Below the pieces are notes generated by a model. The model saw nothing but the letters and a program-made list of their open reading frames with translations. It did no database searches and was not told the origin of the DNA. A DNA stretch of 64,000 nucleotides from Cryphonectria parasitica EP155. Lineage: Eukaryota > Ascomycota > Sordariomycetes > Diaporthales > Cryphonectriaceae. The translations under genes and the position numbers were made by a program. This document shows positions 42,799-53,922 of the stretch, in pieces. Positions within the stretch are counted from its first letter, which is position 1; the number at the start of each line of letters is the position of its first letter. Location: positions 2,790,001 through 2,854,000 of the forward strand of contig NW_024468912.1 in NCBI RefSeq assembly GCF_011745365.1, given 5' to 3'.

Positions 42799-45036
42799 CT
42801 AAAAGTTACCACTTCTTCCGCCCTTCTTGCTCCTGCTTATATGCGCCTGCAGAACCTTCTTCGTCTGAACAAGACTCCGCTTCTGCTTCATCTTGGCCTT
42901 GCCGATCGTCATCAGGAAGTTCTTCTTGCGCGCCTTCTCCTTGTTCGACGTCGACTTGCCCTCGGCCTCCTTCTTGGCCTTTCTTATGGCCTGCGTCGAC
43001 TTGTGCTCCTCCCGGTCTGGCTTACCCTCCTTCGCCATAGCCAGCCTCTCCTCCTTGGTCGTCTTGCGCAGCTTGGCCGGCAGCTCAATCTGCTCGGCCG
43101 TCAGGGGATCGTCGGCGTGCCGTGCTGCGAGCTCTTGCGCGTGTTTAGACCGGTTGCCGCCCATGGCTTTGTCGACGTTGGCCTGGAGTCGCAGCTCCTG
43201 TAGCTTGGCGAGATCTGCTGGTGTGAGGATCGTAGTCGTTGCCAGTTTCGACATGCGCTGGAGCTCATCTTCGGCGGTGTTCTCCTTGCTAGTGTCGACC
43301 AGCTCTGGGGCCTCAGAAGAGGAGCCCTTTCGTTGTCGCTTGGCAGCAGGTTCTTCTTCATCTTCCGATTCACTCGACACCGCGATCCAGCCGCCAGAGT
43401 CGCTGCTGTCTATCGACTCGACATCCCAGTCCTCAGAATTGAAGCCATCATCGTCTCCCTCCTCGGGATTCTCATCGCTGCCAGCTTCTTCTGGCAGTCC
43501 CTTTTCGGCGCGCTTCTTCTTCTTCTCTTCCTCTTTCCACTTCTCTAGCAGCTCAAGCCCTTCAATGCCACCCGCATCCTGTTCGCCGAACTTGCGCTGT
43601 GTCAAGTCTCCGCTGCGCAGACCCATTACTGCCTCCTTGCCGCGATCCCTCTTCTTCAGCATCTCCGCACCGACCTCTCTGTACAGAGACAAGAGTCCCT
43701 TTGCAGCCATCATGACACCCTTGTCCTTGCTCTTCCTGTACTGCACCAGATCTTGCAGCAAGGTCTCGGTCATGGCAAGCGGCTGCCGGACGCAGATCTC
43801 GCGGATGGCATTCAGACCTGCTGCGGCAACCTCTGCTGCCGCCGCTTCCGAAACAAACTCATTGGCGATTTTCATGATCAGCGGCTCAATTGCGTCCGGC
43901 GGCACGAGACTGTGCGTTGCCTGTGCCAGCGATGCGAGGAATGAAGTGACGGATTGCTGTCTCGGCGTGAGGAACTTGATGAACCAGGAGTAGAGTGAAA
44001 TGACGGTAAGCCTGTGCAGACCAACCAACCGGGTGACTAGTTGCAAGACGAGAAGTTTGTTTTCCAGCGCCAGCTTCGACTTGGTATTTGCCAAGTGCTT
44101 CTGGAACAGCTGCTCGGCGAATCCCTGCGGGTCGTGCAAGAGATGCAGCGCGGAGAAGTTCAAGGGATGTGGCTGGTTCTTCTTGCGCTCCTGCTTCTTG
44201 ACCTTGTTCACAGCGTCCTTGTACTGTTTTGCCTTCTTCTTGGTCTTCTTGTTGATGCCTTGCTGGTGCTGCATCTTCTTGAGATCGATAGCCTCCTCGT
44301 CACTGCTGTCATCCTCCATCTCCTCCCTCTCCTTGTCTCCCCCCAGGAAAAATCTCGTGCCGCCTACAATAACTTTCTCGCTGTCGGCGAGACATGCCTC
44401 CTTCATGACCTCGACCGGTTTCGCGTCTGTCCAGATCTGCCGACGCCACATCTCTCGCGTCAGCCGGACCGCCCAGATACCCTTGGACGAGGTCCTGTCG
44501 GACGTGATGAGGATGGAGAGGACATTTTGTATCGTCCGGTTGAGAGGATGGTTGGTGGCCTTCGAGTTTGAGTTGCGCAGGTCGCTGACAATCTTCTGGT
44601 ACAACAGGGCTCGGAGGCTCTTGCTGGGTGTCGAGACAAGGATCGGAAATAGAGTGGTGAGCAGGTATTCGGACGAGATGATCTCTTTTCGCCTGAGCAG
44701 GACCAGGCTTCCCACAAGTTTCTCGCGCACATGCGGGTCAAGAACGGCATGGTGCTCCGTCAGCACTTCCTTGAGGTCGTCTGGAAAACTCTTCGTCTCG
44801 GCCTTGAAGCATTCTGCGACGTGGGCAATGAAGTCGACCTTGTCATGAAAGTCCTGCGCCACATCCCTTGTGGCAGTCGCGGGACTGTCGAGGAAGACTT
44901 CTTTCGTTGCGAGGTAGGCCGTGTATTGACGATCGAACTCGTCTTGGTAACTCTTGGGATCCGACCGAACTTTGAACTGGAGACTGGCCAGGTCTGCATC
45001 CAGCTTGTCGAGCGCGCCGACCTTTCTCTTGCCCAT
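42799..45036 (-). CDS. SDA1: SDA1, 60S ribosomal subunit biogenesis protein
   Basis: Single exon of 745 residues beginning MGKRKVGALDKLDADLASLQ, the typical SDA1 start. SDA1 is an essential nucleolar/nuclear factor for pre-60S maturation and export, and its loss also affects actin and G1 progression in yeast. The N-terminal two-thirds is helical repeat with family blocks such as DPKSYQDEFDRQY, LRKEIISSEYLL-like 'LVLLRRKEIISSEYLLTTLFPIL', and FLGGDKE. A Lys-rich segment with KTKKKAKQYKDAVNKVKKQ follows. The C-terminal third is acidic then basic, with SSDSGGWIAVSSESEDEEE and nuclear-localisation-like runs, ending SKKGGRSGNF, a common family terminus. Confidence 0.95.
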   Translation of the reverse strand: MGKRKVGALDKLDADLASLQFKVRSDPKSYQDEFDRQYTAYLATKEVFLDSPATATRDVAQDFHDKVDFIAHVAECFKAETKSFPDDLKEVLTEHHAVLDPHVREKLVGSLVLLRRKEIISSEYLLTTLFPILVSTPSKSLRALLYQKIVSDLRNSNSKATNHPLNRTIQNVLSILITSDRTSSKGIWAVRLTREMWRRQIWTDAKPVEVMKEACLADSEKVIVGGTRFFLGGDKEREEMEDDSSDEEAIDLKKMQHQQGINKKTKKKAKQYKDAVNKVKKQERKKNQPHPLNFSALHLLHDPQGFAEQLFQKHLANTKSKLALENKLLVLQLVTRLVGLHRLTVISLYSWFIKFLTPRQQSVTSFLASLAQATHSLVPPDAIEPLIMKIANEFVSEAAAAEVAAAGLNAIREICVRQPLAMTETLLQDLVQYRKSKDKGVMMAAKGLLSLYREVGAEMLKKRDRGKEAVMGLRSGDLTQRKFGEQDAGGIEGLELLEKWKEEEKKKKRAEKGLPEEAGSDENPEEGDDDGFNSEDWDVESIDSSDSGGWIAVSSESEDEEEPAAKRQRKGSSSEAPELVDTSKENTAEDELQRMSKLATTTILTPADLAKLQELRLQANVDKAMGGNRSKHAQELAARHADDPLTAEQIELPAKLRKTTKEERLAMAKEGKPDREEHKSTQAIRKAKKEAEGKSTSNKEKARKKNFLMTIGKAKMKQKRSLVQTKKVLQAHISRSKKGGRSGNF

Positions 45037-46092
45037 TTTTGCCACGAAAAGAAAAGTTGCTCTCGACGACTGGCCCCGGAATTCGATGTAGATGGGGAAA
45101 ATCTCCTTTAGAGGAAATGGCCCTCTATTGGGGGTTTATCGTAACTTTTTTGTTATCGATAAGGGGGCTAGTTCTACGGTGGTACTCTTAGTCAGCACTG
45201 ATACCACTATTCGTCTGGGTTGTCTGTGCCAAGCGCATGACTTCAGAGTCTCTCATATGTGAGACTGCGAGATGAGCAGCCATGTCCCATGCGAGTTGAC
45301 TTCAAATCGAACTTGTTCCGAAGCCTCTTTAGCCATAAACTTTTTATAGCCTTCGCTTGACTGACTCTTGTTGGTCTTGAGAGAGCTGAAGCTCAAACAA
45401 GCGACTGCCGTCCGCGGCTCCGTACTATTGTAGTTGTACCATCGTATATAGTAGATAAGTTTGATAACCCAAATGACGAAAGGCTGAGAGGCCTGGCAGT
45501 GTTCCTTACCCGATCCAGTGCGCCACAAGCCTCGCCTGGGCGATCAAGGCTCTCAGGTACTGGTGTAGACGGACACTATAAGCTATTAGTGGTTCTGTGG
45601 CGCGCACATGCAACCAAATTTCGGGGGCGGAGATGCAGCATGGGCAAGGCACAGCACGCACAGCACAGCGCCTATAGGCTGTATGCGATAGTACTACCGT
45701 ATTACTCCAGTATGGTAGACACACAGTGGTCATATGGAACAAAAGGCCCGGATCCTTGCTGCATGAGCGTGGTGGAGCAGTCTTTTTGTTCTGAGGCGCA
45801 GTTGGATCGTCCCGGCGTCTAGGCCTCGTCTTCAATTCGTGTGGGTGTCGCTTCCTGGTGGAGCATCATTCCTACAATTGTGACGACTATTTGTGCTGAA
45901 GTATGCTTTTACTCACTGCCATGCAATACAATCCACTAGGCTTTTTATCACACCAAACACAGACGCTCAAACAAGCTTCCTCTTCCCGACAGTCCATACG
46001 GCCCGTAGGAGGTGAGCATCTTATATTGTAGTATGTAGAGGCCAATTCAATGCCCACCACCTACCTGCTGTGCTCACTCACTCCGCCGCTCA
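45037..46092. other. Intergenic spacer
   Basis: Promoter and leader of SDA1 at the left, then sequence without a supported gene, then the 3' region of the small mitochondrial gene. Confidence 0.5.
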
Positions 46093-46521
46093 TCAACGCG
46101 ACCCGTTCCCGCCAGACCAGAAGTTCTTGTCGACCTTGTCATCCGCCGCGCTACTCCCACGATCGTGCTTCTTCTCAAAGTCGGCATTGTGCCGATCGAC
46201 CTCCTCCTGCTGCTCCTTGGTGAGCTTGTCCTTGCCTGTGCCGGGCACGCTGGCGTTGTTGACCTTGGGCTTCGGCGGGGGGTTCTCGGAGCTTGGAAGT
46301 GGCTTGCCGCCACCCGCGCGGCCCTTGGCAGAAATGTCCTCGTCGACGGCCGAGGCGCTCTCCGTGTCATTGTCCTTGTCTGGTGCCGAGGTGGCATAGC
46401 CAGCGGGGCGGGAGAATGTTGGCGGCAGGCCTGCTGCGCCTATGTTTGTTGTGCCCGTGCGGAGGGTGGGCACTTGGACGCGAGGGCCCCGGCGGGACAG
46501 GCTGACTGCAAGGCGGTACAT
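46093..46521 (-). CDS. Small conserved protein with mitochondrial-type presequence
   Basis: One exon of 142 residues from the ATG at 46521. The N-terminus (MYRLAVSLSRRGPRVQ through FSRPAGYATSAP) is rich in Arg/Ser and lacks acids, ending in a YATS-like presequence cleavage region. The rest is hydrophilic: Pro/Lys/Gly linker, then LTKEQQEEVDRHNADFEKKHDR and a terminal DDKVDKNFWSGG. This terminal block looks like the conserved core of a small fungal family without known function, but I cannot name it. The mature part is probably a soluble matrix protein. The start at 46521 is chosen because it gives the presequence. Confidence 0.65.
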   Translation of the reverse strand: MYRLAVSLSRRGPRVQVPTLRTGTTNIGAAGLPPTFSRPAGYATSAPDKDNDTESASAVDEDISAKGRAGGGKPLPSSENPPPKPKVNNASVPGTGKDKLTKEQQEEVDRHNADFEKKHDRGSSAADDKVDKNFWSGGNGSR

Positions 46522-48604
46522 GACTCGAATGCGTGTGTGGATAAGGTCAGTTTTCCTGGGGTAAAGAGGAAGTGTATTTATCACTGTGATGATGATGTGC
46601 AAAGATGAGAGTTGGAAGAGGCTTTGGGAAGAACGTGCAGGGCAGAATCAGAGAGACACCTCTCAGATACAACAAGCAATATCGAACAGAAAGATAGGCG
46701 ATGATATCATTGGTACAAGGGCTGGAGTGGCCTGTCGTGCTTGCCTGTGTAGTACAGGCAGTGTGTGTGTCTATCTTTCCCTCGTGCAAGCAGGCAATGA
46801 CGCAACTAACTATGGGTTTTACCGCCCATCTCTCAGCAAAGCGGGAAAGAGCCACTAGTAAATCGTGCCAGGTGCCAGGCTGCCTCACCTCCCAAAGTAG
46901 TCCTCTCTGAGCATCTATGTCATCTCAATCTTTGATCCTGTCTTTTTTGGTGACGGTATGAGAAAACACGTTCAGCCTTATCCTTTGGCTCGTCTGGGAT
47001 CCCTCTCAACCGCCTGTTGTTCCTCAACCGTGCTGCCTAAGTAAGCATTTACTGCTATGGCACTACACACCATAATGATAAGCCTGACCCAGCTGCTGCG
47101 CCTCATCGAACAGCCAGCCTACCTCACTTTAACCCAGAACAGCCTGGTGCACCTTGGATGGATGGTGGAATGAATTCCGAAGAGCTGGGAGGCCTGGAAA
47201 ATGCGAGTGGTATGTCTTCCTTTACGGGCTCGAAAGACTAGGCAAACTTTTGAGGAGCCCAAGGTGTAGAAGGGATAGTTCTCAAACTCAGGTTCGGCTA
47301 CCACCAACAGGAACCTGGAAACTCGGGAGGGCGGGTATCGTGGAAAAGCACAAGGTTAAATGATCCTCTCCTACTGCTGACGATGGGGCAAAAGCCCGCA
47401 TCTATCCACCCTACTACAGGCAATCCAGGGCGCCATCAAGCCCGCAGGAATGGCTTGCAGGATGCCCAGCATGCATGCATGTCTGGCTCTTTTTACACTA
47501 CTACAGTACAGTACCAGGGGATGGCCACAGCACAGCGTCACATCAGATTCTGTGTGTTGGTTCCCCAGCCGCAGTGTATGTATCACTTTGCTCTCGGGGC
47601 ACTGCCCCGGTCGCAGTTGGGGTACACACACAATGTCGACTCATGCAGGCGGCCCAATAAGAGACCTCGTGTTGGAGAGCACTCGAAACAGTGCGCGCGA
47701 CTATCGCCTTTATTCTACTTCGCATCAACCGATCGCAGCGTCAGTCCGAGGATCTATCTCTTGGACCCGCGTGTGATTCGAGACGTGCAAGGGGACTTCA
47801 GAGCCTCGTGAACCGTCAGAACGTTGCTCCTATCGGGGCCTTCCCCCTCTCGCAAAGGAAAAAAAAACCCAAAACCAGAAACCCAAAAAGGGTGACGGGT
47901 ATGTTATTCTTGGAAATAATGTCCATGCGATCTATATGGCTGAGACATGCGGCTCGCAGAGGTATTGGCAGCAGCCAAGACACATACGCCGGGCTCGTGG
48001 CCGGGCATGGTTTCGTGCCTTGGGACAAGATAAATTCCGAGCTGGGGCATCTTGGGCGTCTAGCTTGTCACGCCAGCCTTTGGACCAGCGGAATCAACCC
48101 TCCAGATGCGGGAAGGGTTTCCGCCGTCCAGCCCTCCACGACCACTACTGGCTAGCGATCCTGAGGGGGGGGCCCGCAGTGCAAGCGACGTGCTCAGCTC
48201 CGAGGGAGCCCCACACGATCATGGCCCTGGCGCTCACACCCGCAACCTACAGGAGGGTCATACAGTACAGTAAAGTACATGGGGTACAGGGGCCCCTCCC
48301 CCTCCCCCTGGTCAACAGAGCCTCGTCTGCAAGGCCCAGTGCAATGGAATAAAATACACTGCGCCTCCGGGCTCAAAAATCATGGACCTCCTCTTGTCTC
48401 CTCACACCTTTTTTTTTGTGTGGTCATCAATAGAGGCCCAGGCCCACCTCGAGACCTGATCAGAGAATAAGTGAGGCCGTTCCCGTGTGCACGTTCCAGT
48501 TGAGCTTCCAGATATTTGATAAGAACGGCAGAGGCTCCTGCGTGGACGCTTGGACACCCCTCACTCACCTCATCAGCCACACGACACTTGCACAGAGCCT
48601 CGTC
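46522..48604. other. Divergent intergenic region
   Basis: About 2.1 kb between the small mitochondrial gene (-) and the ankyrin gene (+). ORFs of 108-154 codons near 47.4-48.2 kb show no domain or compositional sign of coding. A CAGTACAGTA-like run is near 48262-48272. No gene supported. Confidence 0.5.
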
Positions 48605-50911
48605 ATGGCTTCACAAAACTTGTCTCCGGGTGCTGGGAACGGCGGAGCGAGGATCGGCCGGCCACCACTATGGACTGATTCCAAGTCCAGAAAGTTGGCG
48701 CGGCTTTACGTCTACACCACGCTCCCCGTAGAGAAGATCATCAAGGCTGTCTTTCCGGATGACAGCGTCAAGTACGACTTCTACCCTTCCAGTCATTCAG
48801 ACTCCATCTCCACCCTACAACAGAAGCTGATATGTGTCTCTAGAAAGAACTCGGCGCAGAAGACCATGCACAAGATGTTCGGCCAGGATCCTCGATCCCT
48901 ACGGCCTGCTAATCGCGCTGAGATGAACAGCCGATTCAAGCTCGTCCACAACCGCAGTCGCAAAGGGCGAAAGGGCAGCTCGCCGACGGAACAAGAGTTT
49001 GAGGAAGTAGTGTTGCCAGAGGAGATGAAGACGGAGGAGGCGAACACGCCGGCATACTTGAACACCGGCGGATTCGACGACAGGGGCTTTATGCGAAGCC
49101 CACAACAGGAAAGCATCTACAGTATGGGTTCCGAGCTGGCCTCTCCCAGTACTCTCGCGTCCCAGTCTCCCATTGGCCCCCATCATTCCGTCTTCTCACC
49201 GGATGTCTATGCGCATCCATTTCAGGGCCCCTTCAGCCCCCCGTCCCGGAATGACACCGTCTTCTCGTCGTCGACTGAGATGAGCACAGACAGCGTCAGG
49301 AGCATGAGAGAGCGTCTTGCTGTCACGACCATCTTTGCCAAGCAGGTCACCGTCCTGATGAAGAGGCTTACGATCGGCGGGTCCGAGGAGCACCCTATGC
49401 CGTCGCCACACCGCACCCCCTCCGACATAGCCACCTCCCGCCGTGGACACCCAAGTCCTGTACCTCATCCGGGCTTGGCCGTACCAGGAGACTTCCTCGT
49501 GGCACGGAGATACGTGCAGCCATGCCAGGTGGAGAGGCATTTTGCGACTCAGCTCCAAGGAAGCATGTGTGCTTGTTGGTGCACCATTGCCGACGATGTC
49601 TCGGACGACACACACGACAGCTTTTACATGACGCGGGGCGAAGAATGTTGCGATGTCGCAGCTGGTATCGTAAAGTCTGGCCAGGCCGCAGCCCGTTACG
49701 TCGACCATTTTGGAAACACACCGCTGCACCTCTTTGCCGCCCTGGAGAGCCAGAAGGGAATCGACACCACTTTTCAGCTCCTCCAAACCGGCCAGGCAGA
49801 CCCGCTTGCAGTCAACCACGCTGGCCAGACCTTCCTTCATGTGCTCAGTGCTGCGTGGTTCGTAAAGTCTGATGATAACAATGTTCCATTTTATCGCCTC
49901 TTGAACCTGCTCTGGCGACCTGGCTTCATCGACGCTGTTTTCATCCGGGATGTCTACGGACGAACCTTTTTCCACCAGCTCGGTCGTTTCACCGACAATG
50001 TCCAGGACTTTGCCGATGTTGCAAAACACTACCCTTCAGGCACCATACCGAGGGACGCCTTCGGCATTGTCCCTCCTACGCGCCTCGCTGCTGACCACCC
50101 ATTCTCTGCCCCACGTCAAGTAGGCACGACGCCGCTTTCACCTCTTGCCGAGGAGGATGATATACACGAGTTCGCCACCAGGGACCAGAAGCTCCTCGAC
50201 GTCGTCCAAGAGGCGTACAAGGACCCCAAATACGAGGACCAAAACGGCCGCAACGGCCTCCACTGTCTGGCTGAGATGAGGTTCGACACTCCGCCATCCA
50301 GTACCCCGACGAGCCCAGTAGTAGACCAGCCGGCCGGCAACGGTAACAAGCGCAAACGAGGCAAGGACGCTGCTGATAAGCCACGGGCCATCGAACGCAG
50401 AGCAGACCTTCTCGAGGGCCTGCTGACGCCGGTAACTAATGTGCCCGTGCCGGACGTGAACCACTACGATAAGCAAGGCCTCACGGTGCTCATGGCTTTT
50501 GCCATATCCCTCTCCGACGACCAGGACAAACAGGGTCAGCACATCGGCAAGATCATCGACTTCCTCCTGGACCGCGGCGCGAACATTGAGGCGCGCAACC
50601 GCCGTGGAGAGACGGCCCTGCTCATGGCCACCCGCTACGGAAATAAGCACGTCGTGAGCAAGCTGCTGGAGAGGGGTGCCAACATCCATGCGCGGGACAT
50701 CAAGGGACAAGGCATCATGGGGGTTCTCGACATGCGCATTGCGCAATCTTCAAGTCATCTCCAGTCGTATGGCCGTCTGGAGGCCGTCAGGGGCATGTTG
50801 GCTAAGAAATTCGAGGAGACTGGGGCCGAGGACGACCCGTCTCTTTGGCATGAGTGGGGAGGTCAGGCGCGGGGGCCGCATATACAACTCACCACCCAAC
50901 AAGCAAAATAA
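48605..50911 (+). CDS. Ankyrin-repeat protein with N-terminal conserved GRPPLWTD region (regulator-like)
   Basis: Single exon of 768 residues from the ATG at 48605 (MASQNLSPGAG); the ORF opens upstream but this ATG precedes the conserved part. Residues about 17-45 read RIGRPPLWTDSKSRKLARLY then YTTLPVEKIIKAVF, a helix-turn-helix-like region found in fungal regulator-type proteins, with a Lys/Arg-rich stretch about residue 115-125 (NRSRKGRKG). The middle is Ser/Pro-rich. The C-terminal half has ankyrin-type repeats: FGNTPLHLFAALES, GQTFLHVLSAAWF, NGRNGLHCLAEM, then the clearest pair QGLTVLMAFA and RRGETALLMATRYGNKHVVSKLLERGANIHARD. A basic KRKRGKD near residue 582 may be a nuclear signal. Probably a signalling or transcription-related protein; partners unknown. 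Confidence 0.75.
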   Translation: MASQNLSPGAGNGGARIGRPPLWTDSKSRKLARLYVYTTLPVEKIIKAVFPDDSVKYDFYPSSHSDSISTLQQKLICVSRKNSAQKTMHKMFGQDPRSLRPANRAEMNSRFKLVHNRSRKGRKGSSPTEQEFEEVVLPEEMKTEEANTPAYLNTGGFDDRGFMRSPQQESIYSMGSELASPSTLASQSPIGPHHSVFSPDVYAHPFQGPFSPPSRNDTVFSSSTEMSTDSVRSMRERLAVTTIFAKQVTVLMKRLTIGGSEEHPMPSPHRTPSDIATSRRGHPSPVPHPGLAVPGDFLVARRYVQPCQVERHFATQLQGSMCACWCTIADDVSDDTHDSFYMTRGEECCDVAAGIVKSGQAAARYVDHFGNTPLHLFAALESQKGIDTTFQLLQTGQADPLAVNHAGQTFLHVLSAAWFVKSDDNNVPFYRLLNLLWRPGFIDAVFIRDVYGRTFFHQLGRFTDNVQDFADVAKHYPSGTIPRDAFGIVPPTRLAADHPFSAPRQVGTTPLSPLAEEDDIHEFATRDQKLLDVVQEAYKDPKYEDQNGRNGLHCLAEMRFDTPPSSTPTSPVVDQPAGNGNKRKRGKDAADKPRAIERRADLLEGLLTPVTNVPVPDVNHYDKQGLTVLMAFAISLSDDQDKQGQHIGKIIDFLLDRGANIEARNRRGETALLMATRYGNKHVVSKLLERGANIHARDIKGQGIMGVLDMRIAQSSSHLQSYGRLEAVRGMLAKKFEETGAEDDPSLWHEWGGQARGPHIQLTTQQAK

Positions 50912-51758
50912 GTAAGCGAGGGGGTATATCGGGCTTACTGCTCGCGATCCTCTCAAGGTGAAGAAGAGGCGAAAGGCAAGATTGCTTTTCGCTCGTGATG
51001 AGCTTATGGATGAGAGATGCTTTGGGACTCGGTGGAATCTCACGTTATTGCAAGAGACATTTGGATACCCCCTTCTATGATCACTGGACTGGCGTTTTGT
51101 CAAAGTTTCCCTTCTTTTCCCCTTTTCCTCCTTCCCTTTCTTGAAAATCAGGGGATTGGTTTCATCATGTGTTGGGTTCCATTGTTTATCATGTATTACT
51201 ACTAGCTTAGGCCTCCGTGAAAACATTTACGATTTGTACTGGTCGGTCCCATATTACCTATTGGAACTAGCACATAGTCTCAAATATGTCGTCCCATTGC
51301 AGTCGGTGACGAAGCAGTAATCGATCTTTCTCGCCACTTCATGCAAGGACATCTGGCATATTTGCCACGCATGCTCAGTAGGACGTGTATACTCAGAGTA
51401 GACGCTGGAATGACTAGATATGAAGGGTGGGGAAGAGAGGCCTCGGGCTTCTAAAGGAGTAAATTATGGTTGGCATGCCTTCATTGTGAGATTTTCTTTT
51501 TGGGATCTGGATAGCCTTTCGTAGTGACGACGGCCGCAATAAAATTGCAAGTAGAGCAAGACCTTTCTTTTCGGAGCAATGAAATTTTAAAATGATAATA
51601 AGTCATTACATTATGAATAAATAAAAAGGAACGCTATCATCTACACCTTTAATTTTTGATATCTTACAAACCATTTAACACAAAGAACGCCGACGCTCCC
51701 AAGCCCTCAACCCTCCCCCCCCCCTCCACCGGCATTTTCTTCCTTCCTTTTCTTTTTC
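50912..51758. other. Convergent intergenic spacer
   Basis: Between the ankyrin gene (+) and the permease (-); AT-rich near 51540-51670, poly-C near 51716-51724. No gene. Confidence 0.5.
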
Positions 51759-53425
51759 TCATGACATCATAGGCTCAGGATAGTCCTTCTCGTGCTCCTG
51801 TTGCACCTGGCCCTTGTGCAGGTCGACCTCGTGGGCCTTGACAAAGCCCGGGCGAAAGACGATCCAGTACCCAGCATACAGGACGACGAACAGGATCAGG
51901 CTGATGTAGGCAGTGAAGAAGTTGACGGTGCTCCAGGGGATGAAAGCGGTGAAGCCCTGGGTGAAGACGATGAGGACGATGAAGAAGAGGCCGTAGTAGG
52001 CCAGGTAGGGCTGCAGGGGGGCGCGGTACGGCAGGGAGCGGCGGTCGATGCCCTGGGCGCGGAGGACGTGCTGGAAGCGGATGTGGCAGAGGTTGATGCT
52101 GCCCCAGCAGATCAGGCCGGCGACGGCGGTGATGTCGAGGAACCAGTTGAAGGCCTCGGTGCCGTCGCTGCTTAGGTTGAGGAAGCCCAGCAGGCCAAAG
52201 GCGGCGGTGGCGGCGACGGCGATGTAGGGGGTGTTGTACCTGTTGGTGCGGGCCAGGAGGCGCGGGGCCTGGCCCTCGTTGGCGAGGGCGACGAGGATGC
52301 GGCTGCCCGAGTAGGCGTTGGAGTTGGCGGCGGAGAGCACGGCGGTCAGGAGCACGGCGTTGAGGATGTCCGGGAGCACAGGGACGTGGGCCAGGTTGGC
52401 GGCGATGACGAGCGGGGAGCTGGCGGCGCTGTAGCCCGAGTTGGTGAGGTCGCTGTTGGTGTAGGGGACCAGCAGGCCCAGGAAGAAGATGGTGGCCACG
52501 AAGAGGAAGAGGATGCCCCAGAAGGTGTTGCGGATGGCCTTGGGCACCGTCTTGTGCGGGTCACGGGCCTCGCCGGCGCCCACGCCCACCAGCTCTGCGC
52601 CCTGGTACGAGAAGGCCGCGGTGATCAGCACGTCCCAGAAGGCGACGAACTTGCCCGTGGCAGGCTCCATGCTGCTGTCGTACGAGGCGAAGGAGCCCGG
52701 GTTCTTCCAGTAGGTGAAGCCGAGGTAGCCCTGGTGGCTGGCGCCGGCGTCGATGCAGATGGCGAAGATGATGAAGCCCAGGATGGTGACGACCTTAATG
52801 CTGACGAACCACATTTCCATCTCGCCAAACCACTTGACGGGGATGAAGTTGGTCGCCGTGAAGATGACCCAGAAGATGGCGATCCAGACGCCAATGCTGA
52901 TGCTGGCGTTCCAGTACTGGATGATCATTCCCGCTGCTGTCAGCTCGAGGGCAAACGTGATGGCCCCTTCATTTCCGCGCAAAGTCAGCATGGGTTCACC
53001 TCACAGCACACAACCAAAACTTCTCCCCTACTGAGATCGAGGCAAAACTCACAGCTGAACCAATACAGCCAGCCAATGGCAAAACCCAGGCCTGGGTCCA
53101 CGAAGCGAGTATTGTAGGCGGTAAAAGAGCCAGGAACAGGCAGGTAAGTGGCCATCTCGCCGAGACTCGTCATGACAGAGTACAGGATGGTTCCGACAAA
53201 GAGGTAGGATATCAGGCAGCTGACAGGACCAGCTGTGGCCAGGGCAGAACCTGAACCAATAAAGAGACCTGTGCCCACAGCTCCTCCGATGGCGAGGAAC
53301 TGAAGATGGTTGGCAGAGAAGCCGCGCTCAAGCTCGTGTGTCGAGGCATCCTTGATGGACTGCTTCTCCGGGTCCGAGCTGGCATCGCTGCGCCCTGCAG
53401 CAGCCACGAACTCGTCCTTGCCCAT
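51759..53425 (-). CDS. Amino-acid permease (YAT/APC superfamily)
   Basis: Exons 53425-53053 and 52966-51759 encode 526 residues; the 86-nt intron (GTGAGT donor) splits [26 protein letters not shown]. Fungal YAT permeases are 12-TM plasma-membrane proton symporters for amino acids. Signatures include RGFSANHLQFLAIGGAVGTGLFIGSG in TM1, GEMATYLPVPGSFTAY, SYQGAELVGVGAGEARDPHKTVPKAI, and GSINLCHIRFQ. A hydrophilic N-terminus of about 35 residues (KDEFVAAAGRSDASSDPEKQ) carries potential ubiquitination and phosphorylation sites. Substrate range cannot be assigned from sequence alone. Confidence 0.93.
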
Positions 53426-53888
53426 GGTCGACGGCTTTTCTTTTCTTTTCGCCCTTTTGACGCTTCCAAAAAGGTTTCCTCACACAAATTTTCGACAACC
53501 TGGACTCCAACTGTCTGAGGATGTGTGATTGTTGAAGAAAGAGAGAGACAGAGACGGGATAGCCTGGTGAGTCACTCCTTCAACAATTTCGAGAGAGAAA
53601 TATGTCCAGCCCTAAAATGAGATTCTCAAGTGGTGGAGAAAGACTGAGAAAAAGAATGGGGAAAAAATTCAAATCGATCAATGAGTCGGGTGGTAGAAGA
53701 CGGTGCTGTTACTGTATGGTATGTCTAAGACGAACTTTGGCTCGCTATAAAAATGACGGTAAACAGGACGAGAGCACAAAAGACTGCAGCAATAATGATG
53801 ATGAGGATGAGACGAGAAGAGTAAGTGAAGGAAGAACAGACTGGCTACTAACAAGTTTTAAAAGGTTTTCCTGTCGCCTCCAAGGAAG

Positions 53889-53922
<34 letters not shown>

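Noticed and set aside
47383..48155. Overlapping 142- and 154-codon plus-strand ORFs
   Set aside because: Composition typical of random reading, no domain, no splice-linked continuation found.
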